Shown piece after piece: positions 1 through 6,887 of a stretch of DNA of 22,548 bases. The notes under the pieces are model-generated. The model searched no databases and was not told where the DNA came from. It saw only the letters and a program-made list of their open reading frames with translations. Made by a program: the position numbers and the translations under genes. This DNA comes from JAEMQF01 sp049297615 (lineage in GTDB: Bacteria > Pseudomonadota > Gammaproteobacteria > Burkholderiales > Burkholderiaceae_C). Each line of letters opens with the position of its first letter. Position 1 is the stretch's first letter. The stretch lies in the NCBI GenBank assembly GCA_049297615.1, contig JBAQUQ010000162.1, positions 1-22,548 of the forward strand, read 5' to 3'.

Positions 1-72
1 GCGCCCGGCTTGGACCAGTTCGACCATCTGTCGGCGGAATTCCGCCGGATACGGGGGTTTCGGTGTTGGCAT
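1..72 (-). CDS. IS3-family transposase OrfA, N-terminal fragment (partial)
   Basis: The first 24 codons of an open frame run off the window edge. The protein begins MPTPKPPYPAEFRRQMVELV and continues QAGR. The pattern of Tyr-Pro, then Glu-Phe-Arg, then a helix with Val-Glu-Leu-Val is typical of the helix-turn-helix OrfA of IS3-family transposases, which binds the terminal repeats. A strong ribosome-binding site (AAGGAG, about 7 bases before the ATG) supports the start. Whether the rest of the gene is intact, and whether it joins OrfB by programmed frameshifting as is usual in this family, cannot be seen here. Confidence 0.65.
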   Translation of the reverse strand, partial: MPTPKPPYPAEFRRQMVELVQAGR

Positions 73-120
73 TTCGGACTCCTTCTTCCATAAGGATGAG
101 GTGTCCGCGAAAACGGGTCA
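1..120 (-). mobile_element. Left end of an IS3-type insertion sequence (cut by window edge)
   Basis: Read on the minus strand, the element appears to begin at position 120 with TGACCCGTTTTCGCGGACA. This is the TG-starting terminal inverted repeat typical of IS3-family ends, and it lies 48 bases ahead of a transposase OrfA start codon. Only this end is in the window, so the other inverted repeat, orfB and any target-site duplication cannot be checked. The family call rests on the OrfA N-terminus and the end layout; no IS name is assigned. Confidence 0.65.
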
Positions 121-183
121 ACTCCAAGTCCAGTCGGGCCAACTGCCTGACGACTGCGGATGTGAGTAGTTGGAACCATACGC

Positions 184-447
184 ATGACAGCAGATTGGAG
201 ACGGCGTTTGGTTCTGGCTGGCGTTCTATCGCTTGCTGCGACGACCTTCGCCGTCTTCGGTGCGTACCAGTTCGTGCACTCGGACTTGCTCTTGATCGTT
301 GCGATCTCGCCCGGGTATTGGTTCAGCGCATTGTTTGGAGCTGAAGGTGTTGTGTCGTCTCTCTTGGTCTCCGAGGCCATCAATTGGCCGTACTACACGG
401 CGTTGATATGGGGGCTGCAGGCATTTGCTCGTCGTTGGGCAACGTAG
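184..447 (+). CDS. Small hypothetical membrane protein
   Basis: I do not recognise this 87-residue protein. Its sequence is strongly hydrophobic, with about three likely membrane-spanning segments near residues 9-30, 35-50 and 57-80. A basic cluster (RRR, residues 6-8) precedes the first one, and the C-terminus is basic (ARRW). Codon use differs from the housekeeping genes: many codons end in T or A (CTA, GTT, GCT, GGT, ATA, TTT). This fits an accessory or transferred gene next to the insertion sequence. The upstream ribosome-binding site is poor (GGAA, about 10 bases before the ATG). It could be an intact small inner-membrane protein or a surviving fragment of a larger one. Confidence 0.45.
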   Translation: MTADWRRRLVLAGVLSLAATTFAVFGAYQFVHSDLLLIVAISPGYWFSALFGAEGVVSSLLVSEAINWPYYTALIWGLQAFARRWAT

Positions 448-487
448 TCTTGTGATGGCAGTTGCTGGCAGTGCTCTTAGGGACGCT

Positions 488-507
488 GTGACCACCGCCG
501 TGGTCAC
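488..507. repeat. Perfect 8-bp inverted repeat (hairpin)
   Basis: GTGACCAC and GTGGTCAC are separated by the 4-base loop CGCC. No T-tract follows on either strand, so it is not a standard intrinsic terminator. It lies about 40 bases beyond the stop of the small membrane-protein gene, between the IS end and the antitoxin-like gene. Confidence 0.5.
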
Positions 508-574
508 CCGCTCGACGTAATGCCGTCCCGAGGGAGAAGCCGGGGTCAGGTCTTGCATTCCAGCAAGCAGGCCA

Positions 575-600
575 CTGAAGCGGCGCCCTGAAGCGGCGCC
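575..600. repeat. Tandem 13-bp direct repeat (two copies)
   Basis: CTGAAGCGGCGCC occurs twice back to back (575-587 and 588-600), directly before the stop codon of the minus-strand antitoxin-like gene at 604. Each copy contains the palindromic core GGCGCC. It may be a short slippage duplication, part of a REP-like element, or insertion debris. Confidence 0.6.
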
Positions 601-603
601 GTT

Positions 604-819
604 CTACCTCGCCGCCTCGATCAGTTCGATGTCCTTCTTGAGCAGTTCATTGACGAGTTGGCCGACCTCGATGCCGCGGGCCTTGGCGCGCGCGGCCAGG
701 TAGTCCTGCACGTCGGCTTCCAGGTACACCGGCAGATTCAGCCGAGCCCCAGGCTTGAAGAACTTCCCGCGCATGCCCTTGGAGAAATCGATCTCGGCGG
801 GCAAATCGTCATCGTTCAT
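604..819 (-). CDS. BrnA/CopG-like ribbon-helix-helix antitoxin-type protein
   Basis: This 71-residue protein has an acidic N-terminus and an Asp-Phe-Ser-Lys-Gly motif (residues 11-15) followed by Gly-Lys-Phe. A predicted beta strand (RLNLPVYL, about 26-33) and two helices (about 34-49 and 51-68) complete the chain. That layout matches the ribbon-helix-helix fold of antitoxins such as BrnA and CopG relatives, which bind operator DNA as dimers and neutralise a toxin. I chose the ATG at 819; the frame stays open to 894, but the extra 25 residues look non-coding. No BrnT-like or other toxin gene is visible on either side: ppsA ends at 919 and 448-603 has no convincing gene. It is therefore an apparent orphan. 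The ribosome-binding site is weak. Confidence 0.6.
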   Translation of the reverse strand: MNDDDLPAEIDFSKGMRGKFFKPGARLNLPVYLEADVQDYLAARAKARGIEVGQLVNELLKKDIELIEAAR

Positions 820-918
820 GTCGTCGTTGTTCGAATTGGCTCGAGTGCGCCTGCATTCCGCGAGGACCGTCACGCGCAGCCGGCTTTGCGCCATCCGGCG
901 TGGCCTTGGTGTGCGTGT

Positions 919-3345
919 TCAGCGCCTGGCCAATCGCTGCCAAGTTTCCACCACGGTATCCGGATTGAGCGACATCGACGCGATGCCCTCCTGCGCCAGC
1001 CAATCGGCGAAGTCGGGGTGGTCGCTCGGCCCTTGGCCGCAAATGCCGACGTATTTGCTCTGCGCGCGACAGGCTTGAATCGCGCGCGAGATCATCGCTT
1101 TCACGGCAGGGTCGCGTTCGTCGAAGTCTTGCGCCAGCAGCTCCAACCCCGAGTCCCGGTCCAGCCCCAGGGTGAGTTGGGTCAAGTCGTTCGAGCCGAT
1201 CGACATGCCGTCGAAGAATTCGAGAAACTGCTCGGCGAGGATCGCATTGCTCGGCACTTCGCACATCATGATGATCTTCAAGCCGTCCTGGCCGCCGTCT
1301 GCTGCACGCCGCAGGCCGCGCTCGGCGAGCATTTGCACGACCTTGCGCGCTTGCCCGAGCGTGCGCACGAAGGGCACCATCAGCTCCACGTTCTCCAGCC
1401 CCATTTCGCCGCGCACGCGAATCAGCGCCTCGCATTCCATCGCGAAGGCCTCGCCGAAGGCCGCACTGATGTAGCGCGACGCACCGCGAAAACCGAGCAT
1501 GGGGTTCTCTTCTTCGGGCTCGTAGCGCGAGCCGCCGATGAGCTTGCGGTACTCGTTGCTCTTGAAGTCCGACAAGCGCACGATCACGGACTTGGGCCAA
1601 AACGCCGCGGCGATCGTCGCGATGCCCTCGGCCAGCTTGTCGACGTAGAACGCCCTCGGCGACGCGTGGCCGCGCGCCACGCTTTCCACCGCCTTCTTCA
1701 GGTCGAGATCGATGTTCGGATAATCCAAAATCGCCCGCGGGTGCACGCCGATATTGTTGTTGATGATGAATTCGAGCCGCGCCAAGCCCACGCCCGAATT
1801 GGGCATCTGCGCGAACTCGAAAGCGAGTTGCGGGTTGCCCACGTTCATCATGATCTTCACCGGGCAGTAGGGCATCTCGCCGCGCACGACTTCGGTCACT
1901 TCGGATTCGAGCAGCCCGTCGTAGATGTGGCCGGTGTCGCCCTCGGAGCAGACCACGGTGACGAGGGCACCGTCTTTCAACAAGTCGGTCGCGTTGCCGC
2001 AACCCACGACGGCGGGCACGCCGAGTTCGCGCGCGATGATCGCGGCGTGGCAGGTGCGCCCGCCACGGTTGGTGACGATGGCGCCGGCTCGCTTCATCAC
2101 CGGCTCCCAGTTCGGGTCGGTCATGTCGGTGACGAGGACGTCGCCGGCCTGCACGCGTTCCATGTCGGCCGTGCTGTGCACGATGCGGACCGTGCCGGTG
2201 CCGATCTTCTGGCCGATGGCGCGCCCTTCGGCGAGCACGACGCTCGTGTTCTTGTCGCTCTTGAGCGTGTAGCGTTGTTCGACCTTGCCCGAGGCCTGGC
2301 TTTTCACGGTTTCGGGGCGCGCTTGCAGGATGTAGATCTTGCCGTCGAGGCCGTCCTTGCCCCACTCGATGTCCATGGCCCGGCCGTAGTGGGTCTCGAC
2401 GATCAGGGCATAGCGCGCGAGTTCGGTCACTTCGGCGTCGCTTAGGGAATAGCGATTGCGCTGCTCGGCGGCGTTGTCGATGGTGCGCACGAGTTTGCCG
2501 CTCGCGGCCCGCTCTGCCGCCGTGGCGAACTCCATGCGGATCAGCTTGGAGCCCAGGCTGCGCCGAATCAGCGCCATCTTGCCGCGTTGCAGCGAAGCCT
2601 TGTGCACGTAGAACTCATCCGGGTTCACCGCGCCCTGCACCACGGTCTCGCCCAGGCCGTAACTCGAGGTGATGAACACGACGCCGCTGAAGCCGCTTTC
2701 CGTGTCGATCGTGAACATCACGCCGGCGGCACCGAGATCGGAGCGCACCATGCGCTGCACGCCGGCGCTGAGCGCGACGTCGGCGTGAGCGAAGCCCTTG
2801 TGCACGCGGTAGCTGATCGCGCGGTCGTTGTAGAGGCTGGCGAACACTTCTTTCATTTTCGCGAGCACGTCCTCGATGCCCTCGACGTTGAGAAAGGTCT
2901 CCTGCTGGCCGGCGAACGATGCGTCGGGCAGGTCTTCCGCCGTCGCCGACGAGCGCACGGCGAACGATGCTGCGCCGCCCGTCGGTGCGTCGGCCGACAG
3001 CGCGGCGAATTCGCTGCGAACCGCCGCTTCGAGGTCCGCGGGAAACGGCGTGTCCTGAATCCAGCGGCGAATCTGCGCACCGGCTGCGGCCAGGGCGCGC
3101 GTGTCATCGATGTTCAATGGGGCCAGGCACGCCTGGATCCGCTGGGCCAGACCGCCCTGCGCCAGAAAACGCCGGAACGCATTCGCGGTCGTGGCAAAAC
3201 CACCGGGAACACGCACCCCCGCGGAGCTCAGCTGGCTGATCATTTCGCCGAGCGAGGCGTTCTTGCCGCCTACCGCGTCGACGTCGGACATTCTCAAGCG
3301 TTCAAACGGTACGACCAGGGCGGTCGCCAGCTTGGGGTTGGACAT
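919..3345 (-). CDS. ppsA: Phosphoenolpyruvate synthase (pyruvate, water dikinase)
   Basis: This enzyme converts pyruvate, ATP and water to phosphoenolpyruvate, AMP and phosphate, the cytoplasmic entry step of gluconeogenesis. At 808 residues it is close to the usual length (about 790-800). The N-terminal ATP-binding domain (about 15-345) includes the arginine-rich VRSSATAEDLP motif. The swivelling phosphohistidine domain holds GGRTCHA with catalytic His433. The C-terminal PEP-binding barrel ends with GICGQGPSDHP, carrying the catalytic Cys at about 769. Thr431, two residues before the histidine, matches the threonine phosphorylated by PpsR in characterised enzymes. The ATG at 3345 was chosen over the upstream 3414 start because a GGAG sequence sits about 7 bases before it and conserved sequence begins just after it. 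It is divergent from ppsR. Confidence 0.96.
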   Translation of the reverse strand: MSNPKLATALVVPFERLRMSDVDAVGGKNASLGEMISQLSSAGVRVPGGFATTANAFRRFLAQGGLAQRIQACLAPLNIDDTRALAAAGAQIRRWIQDTPFPADLEAAVRSEFAALSADAPTGGAASFAVRSSATAEDLPDASFAGQQETFLNVEGIEDVLAKMKEVFASLYNDRAISYRVHKGFAHADVALSAGVQRMVRSDLGAAGVMFTIDTESGFSGVVFITSSYGLGETVVQGAVNPDEFYVHKASLQRGKMALIRRSLGSKLIRMEFATAAERAASGKLVRTIDNAAEQRNRYSLSDAEVTELARYALIVETHYGRAMDIEWGKDGLDGKIYILQARPETVKSQASGKVEQRYTLKSDKNTSVVLAEGRAIGQKIGTGTVRIVHSTADMERVQAGDVLVTDMTDPNWEPVMKRAGAIVTNRGGRTCHAAIIARELGVPAVVGCGNATDLLKDGALVTVVCSEGDTGHIYDGLLESEVTEVVRGEMPYCPVKIMMNVGNPQLAFEFAQMPNSGVGLARLEFIINNNIGVHPRAILDYPNIDLDLKKAVESVARGHASPRAFYVDKLAEGIATIAAAFWPKSVIVRLSDFKSNEYRKLIGGSRYEPEEENPMLGFRGASRYISAAFGEAFAMECEALIRVRGEMGLENVELMVPFVRTLGQARKVVQMLAERGLRRAADGGQDGLKIIMMCEVPSNAILAEQFLEFFDGMSIGSNDLTQLTLGLDRDSGLELLAQDFDERDPAVKAMISRAIQACRAQSKYVGICGQGPSDHPDFADWLAQEGIASMSLNPDTVVETWQRLARR

Positions 3346-3436
3346 GGGAGGGCTCCGGGAGGGGAAGATTGGGGTGCGCTCGAGTCCATGCCCAGGGCTC
3401 CCGTGCGGGGTCACGGCTGGGGCATACGAGGCAATA

Positions 3437-3448
3437 GCGCAATTGCGC
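3437..3448. promoter_or_regulatory. 12-bp perfect palindrome in the ppsA-ppsR divergent intergenic region
   Basis: GCGCAATTGCGC is its own reverse complement. It lies 92 bases upstream of the ppsA start and 71 upstream of the ppsR start. A perfect palindrome of this size between divergent genes is a plausible operator for a dimeric regulator controlling both, but no regulator is identified. A weak -10-like TATCAT for ppsR lies at 3483-3488, without a convincing -35. Confidence 0.35.
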
Positions 3449-3518
3449 CGATTCTAAGAGGCAGAGTGCGGCGTCGACTCCCTATCATCGAGGCCGGCCG
3501 CATTGAACAACGCACACC

Positions 3519-4340
3519 ATGCCCGACCGCACCGTCTTCTTCGTCTCCGACAGCACCGGCATCACCGCCGAGACCTTCGGCAACTCCATCCTGAACCAGT
3601 TCCCTGCAAAACCGCACCACGTACGCCGGCCCTTCATCGACAGCGCCGACAAGGCGCATCAAGTGGTGCGCGAGATCAACCACACCGGCCAGGTCGAGGG
3701 GCGGCGCCCGGTGGTGTTCATCACCATGGTGGACGCCGAAGTGCTGGCCATCGTCAAGGGCCAGTGCAAGGCCCTGGTGCTGGACCTGTTCAATACCTTC
3801 ATCGAGCCGCTCGAGGCCGAATTCGGCATGACCTCGACGCATCGCGTGGGGCGCAATGCCGACGTGTCGAAAAGCCAGGAATACAGCGACCGCATCGAGG
3901 CGATCAATTTCTCGTTGGCGCACGACGACGGGCAATCGGCGAAGAACCTCGACCAGGCCGATGTGATCTTGGTCGGAGTCAGCCGCAGCGGCAAGACGCC
4001 GACCTCGCTGTACCTGGCGATGCAACACGGTATCAAGGCCGCGAACTGTCCGCTCATCCCCGAAGACTTCGAGCGCGGCCATTTGCCCGGTTCGCTGAAG
4101 AACTTCAAGGGCAAATGCTTCGGTCTGACGATCGCGCCCGAGCGTCTGCACCAGATCCGCCAGGAGCGCCGCCCCGACAGCAAATATGCCTCGATGGAGA
4201 ACTGCCGCTACGAGGTGGCGCATGCCGAAACCATGATGCGCCGCGAGGGCATCGCCTGGTTGTCGTCAACGCACAAGTCGATCGAAGAAATCGCCACGAC
4301 GATCCTGCGCGACATTCGCCCGGATCGGCTGATGTACTGA
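3519..4340 (+). CDS. ppsR: PEP synthase regulatory protein (bifunctional kinase/pyrophosphorylase)
   Basis: This 273-residue DUF299/PSRP-family protein inactivates PEP synthase by ADP-dependent phosphorylation of the threonine beside its catalytic histidine, and reactivates it by phosphate-dependent dephosphorylation. The family signatures are clear. The N-terminal FFVSDSTGITAE motif occupies residues 7-18, and the P-loop GVSRSGKT occupies residues 153-160, followed by Pro-Thr-Ser. The frame ends with the family-typical ISxT-like segment around WLSSTHKSIEEIA and a C-terminal Arg-Pro-Asp-Arg. Its divergent placement next to ppsA matches the common proteobacterial arrangement and identifies PpsA as the substrate. 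The ribosome-binding site is weak. The downstream neighbour cls is convergent. Confidence 0.95.
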   Translation: MPDRTVFFVSDSTGITAETFGNSILNQFPAKPHHVRRPFIDSADKAHQVVREINHTGQVEGRRPVVFITMVDAEVLAIVKGQCKALVLDLFNTFIEPLEAEFGMTSTHRVGRNADVSKSQEYSDRIEAINFSLAHDDGQSAKNLDQADVILVGVSRSGKTPTSLYLAMQHGIKAANCPLIPEDFERGHLPGSLKNFKGKCFGLTIAPERLHQIRQERRPDSKYASMENCRYEVAHAETMMRREGIAWLSSTHKSIEEIATTILRDIRPDRLMY

Positions 4341-4359
4341 ACAACGGGCTGAGCCCGCG

Positions 4360-4385
4360 CGTCAGGCGCCGGAAGGCGGCTGACG
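4360..4385. terminator. Candidate bidirectional hairpin between convergent ppsR and cls
   Basis: CGTCAG/CTGACG forms a 6-bp outer stem. After one G-G mismatch a 4-bp inner stem (CGCC/GGCG) closes a GGAA tetraloop. It starts 20 bases after the ppsR stop and lies 60 bases past the cls stop, where transcription from both sides should end. There is no run of T on either strand, so intrinsic termination is uncertain. A smaller CGGGC/GCCCG hairpin lies just before it at 4345-4357. Confidence 0.35.
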
Positions 4386-4444
4386 GCTGGCGAAGGCCCG
4401 GCCGCGATACAAGCGGACGGGCTGAGCGCCCAGGGCCGGGGCGT

Positions 4445-5908
4445 CTACAGTTGAAACCCCAGCCACAAGATCATGCCCTCGGCGGCATCGCGCATCAGGC
4501 CTGGCGCAACGGCAACATAGCGGCTCGCCGTCTTTCGCTCCGCGTCGAACCAGGCCGCGAAACGCCGCACGTCCGCGCCCTTGTGAAACGCGATCATCAT
4601 TTCGTAGTTGAGGAACAGGCTTCGGCTGTCGAGGTTGACCGAACCGGCCAAGGCCAGCACATCGTCGATCGCCGCCAGCTTGGCGTGCATCATTCCCGGC
4701 GCCAGCCAGATGCGCCCACCGGCCTGTGCCAATGAGCGCAGTGCGCGGGCCCGCGCCAGATCCGACAGGCGGTGGTTCGACACCGCCGGCAGCAGCAGAT
4801 CGACAACCACGCCGCGCCGGGCAGCCAGGCACAGTGCCATCAGCAGGGCCGATTCCGGAACGAAGTACGGCGTGGCCAGGGCGATGCGATGCCGCGCCCG
4901 ATAGGCCGCGCTGACCAGCAGGGCGTGCACCGTGTCGTCGGCCTGGTCCGGGCCCGAGGCGACGAGTTGCGCGCCGCCCATCACGAATGCAGTTTCCGGC
5001 GATGCGGGCGGTGTGGCCTTGACGGGCTGTGCGGACCATAGCGCGCCTATCGGCCGGCCGCTGGCGAAGGCCCAATCGCGCTCGAACAAATCATTCGCCT
5101 GGCAGACCAGGGGGCCCCCCAGGTCGAAGCTCAGGTCGCGCCACGCCGGCTCGCCCGGCGCGCCGTCGAAATATTCCGACGCCAGGTTGCGCCCACCGCA
5201 CCACAGGCGACCCGTGCTGCCCGTGTGGCCTGGGGTTCTGGCAGCGTCGGCGATGACGAGCTTGCGATGGTCGCGCAGATTGGTACGGCCCTTCAGCGGC
5301 GAGCGCAGAGGCGGTACGAAGAGCACGAACTCGCCCCCTGCGCGGAACAGGCGCCGCATACTCGGTCGGCCCGCCATCAGGCTGCCCATGCCGTCCAGCA
5401 ACAGCCTGACGCGCAGGCCTTTTGCCGCTTGCCTGCACAGCCGCTCGAGGACCGCGTTGCCCAGGGGGTCGTCCCTGAGGATGAAGGTGCACATGTCGAT
5501 CGAGACCTGCGCGCCATCGAGGGTGGCCAGCAGGGCCTCGCGTGCCGCATCGCCATCGGCGTGCAGGTTCAGCTGGCTGTAGGGTGCCGGCGCCGGCTGA
5601 CCGAGCGCCTGGATGGTCTTGATGGCCCAGAAGTCGTCGCTGTTTTCCCCGCACGGCTCGGGTGGCGTGGCCGGCTGAGGACGTGCGAGCTTGCGCGAGC
5701 CGAACAGCAGGAACGCCGGCAAGGCCAGGTAGGGCAGCAATACGATGAACAACATCCACGCGATCGCCGCGGTCGGGTGGCGCCGCTGGAAAACGACATG
5801 CGAGTTGACGACGTAGGCCAGCACGGCCACCGCCGTCACCAGGCCGTGCAGGGTGAGCCAGTGGGTCAGGGTCAGGTCATCAAGCATGGGCCGCGGCCGA
5901 CAAGTCAT
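4445..5908 (-). CDS. cls: Cardiolipin synthase-like phospholipase D family protein
   Basis: This is a membrane phospholipid enzyme that probably joins two phosphatidylglycerol molecules, or phosphatidylglycerol and another phospholipid, to make cardiolipin. Two membrane segments lie at about residues 21-40 and 47-70, with the PLDc_N-type ending LLFGSRKL. Two HxKxxxxD catalytic motifs follow: H214-K216-D221, and H408-K410-D415 followed by GSVNLDSRS. The 487-residue length is normal for Cls. The ATG at 5908 is used; an in-frame ATG at 5887 (removing seven residues) is equally possible because neither has a clear ribosome-binding site. Which Cls subtype it is, and which substrates it uses, cannot be decided from sequence. 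It is convergent with ppsR and divergent from the glycine-zipper gene. Confidence 0.88.
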   Translation of the reverse strand: MTCRPRPMLDDLTLTHWLTLHGLVTAVAVLAYVVNSHVVFQRRHPTAAIAWMLFIVLLPYLALPAFLLFGSRKLARPQPATPPEPCGENSDDFWAIKTIQALGQPAPAPYSQLNLHADGDAAREALLATLDGAQVSIDMCTFILRDDPLGNAVLERLCRQAAKGLRVRLLLDGMGSLMAGRPSMRRLFRAGGEFVLFVPPLRSPLKGRTNLRDHRKLVIADAARTPGHTGSTGRLWCGGRNLASEYFDGAPGEPAWRDLSFDLGGPLVCQANDLFERDWAFASGRPIGALWSAQPVKATPPASPETAFVMGGAQLVASGPDQADDTVHALLVSAAYRARHRIALATPYFVPESALLMALCLAARRGVVVDLLLPAVSNHRLSDLARARALRSLAQAGGRIWLAPGMMHAKLAAIDDVLALAGSVNLDSRSLFLNYEMMIAFHKGADVRRFAAWFDAERKTASRYVAVAPGLMRDAAEGMILWLGFQL

Positions 5909-5951
5909 CTGTCATCAGTGTCCCCAACACCTGCAACACGCTCCGGCGGGT

Positions 5952-6085
5952 TTGCTGCGCGGCAGCATCACCATCGGCTATCGCGGCGGCAACTACTTCT
6001 ACCACGGCGGCGTGTGGCTCCTGCCGAAGGCGGAGCGATATGTCGCTGCGGGCCACCGTCAGGCATCGTGGTGCCCCTCCCGGAC
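5952..6085 (+). pseudogene. Frameshifted remnant of a small secreted 'GGNYFYHGGVW' protein
   Basis: Between cls and the glycine-zipper gene, one frame encodes SITIGYRGGNYFYHGGVW followed by LLPKAERYVAA (5964-6050). The reading then continues sensibly only in another frame as GPPSGIVVPLPD (6050-6085). Joined, this resembles the conserved core of small secreted Gly/Tyr/Pro-rich proteins (DUF6515-like: a GG-Y-Y-H-G-VW segment, then a YVVVAPP-G-VVP segment). The upstream signal peptide and the downstream continuation are missing. The simplest reading is a decayed gene with a one-base change near 6050. Homology is judged from remembered family patterns, so it is tentative. Confidence 0.45.
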
Positions 6086-6200
6086 AGGGCCATACCGTCG
6101 CGACGCCGCCGGCAGGCGCCCGCAACAATCCGGAAACGTCGCGGCCCCAGGATTGCATGGCGGCAAACGCCGCGCCCGTGATCCGAGAAAGGAACACATC

Positions 6201-6887
6201 ATGAAGACCAAAATTGCACTCACCGCGATCAGCCTGGCCGCGGCATGCAGCACCGCACTGGCCGCGCAGTACGGCAACGTGATCTCCTCGACGCCGGTGA
6301 CAGCCCAGTTCGCGGTGCCGCAGCAGCAGTGCAGTGACCAGCAGGTGCTGGTGCAGCCGCCCACCAGCGGCGCGGGCTCAGTGCTCGGCGCCTTGGTGGG
6401 TGGAGTCGTCGGCAACAGCCTGGGCAGCGGCGCGGGCCGCGCGGCAGCGACCGGACTGGGCGTCGTGGCGGGCGCTGTCATCGGTGACCGCGCCGAGGCT
6501 GCCAATACGCCGCCGGCCGAGGTGCCGCTGCGCACTTGCCTCACCGTGACGAGCTATCAGACCCGCGTCATCGGCTATGACGTGGTCTACGAGTACAACG
6601 GGCAGCGCTTCTCGACGCGCATGGCACAAGACCCGGGTGCGCAGATTGCCCTGAATGTGACGGTCGCACCCCTGGGCGGAACGCTCGCCGCCGCCCCTGC
6701 GCAAGCGCTGCCGGTGCCGGTGGCGGTGCCAGTGGTGAGCATTGCACCGCCGGTCGTGTACGCGCCGCTGCCCGTCTACGGCTACTACGGCCCGAACGCC
6801 TACTTCGATTACTACGGTCGCCCCGTGTTCGCCGTGGAGCCGCGGGTGGTGTACGGCGGCTACCGCTACCGGCGGCATGGATTCTGA
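6201..6887 (+). CDS. Glycine-zipper 2TM domain envelope protein
   Basis: This 228-residue exported protein begins with a clear signal peptide (cleavage expected after about residue 22, STALAA). A glycine-zipper segment follows at residues about 57-96, rich in GxxxG and small residues (GAGSVLGALVGGVVGNSLGS, then a second helix ending VIGDRAE), as in the Rick_17kDa_Anti/SlyB-type family. The middle part (about 108-150) is a beta-like domain with two cysteines, C44 before the zipper and C109 after it. The C-terminus is Pro/Val- then Tyr-rich (about 165-228). There is no lipobox. Such proteins are thought to sit in or bridge the envelope, but the specific role is unknown. A good ribosome-binding site (GAAAGGA) precedes the ATG. 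Its 3' end overlaps the convergent methyltransferase gene by 22 bases. Confidence 0.85.
   Translation: MKTKIALTAISLAAACSTALAAQYGNVISSTPVTAQFAVPQQQCSDQQVLVQPPTSGAGSVLGALVGGVVGNSLGSGAGRAAATGLGVVAGAVIGDRAEAANTPPAEVPLRTCLTVTSYQTRVIGYDVVYEYNGQRFSTRMAQDPGAQIALNVTVAPLGGTLAAAPAQALPVPVAVPVVSIAPPVVYAPLPVYGYYGPNAYFDYYGRPVFAVEPRVVYGGYRYRRHGF

Noticed and set aside
820..918. Extended 96-residue version of the antitoxin-like protein starting at 894, or a toxin gene between it and ppsA
   Set aside because: The extra N-terminal 25 residues look non-coding, and the 99-base gap is too short for a toxin gene.
658..2445. 595-codon open frame on the plus strand opposite ppsA
   Set aside because: It lies antisense to a clear PpsA, is extremely rich in His, Arg, Ala and Val with no recognisable domain, and is the usual by-product of GC-rich third positions on the coding strand.
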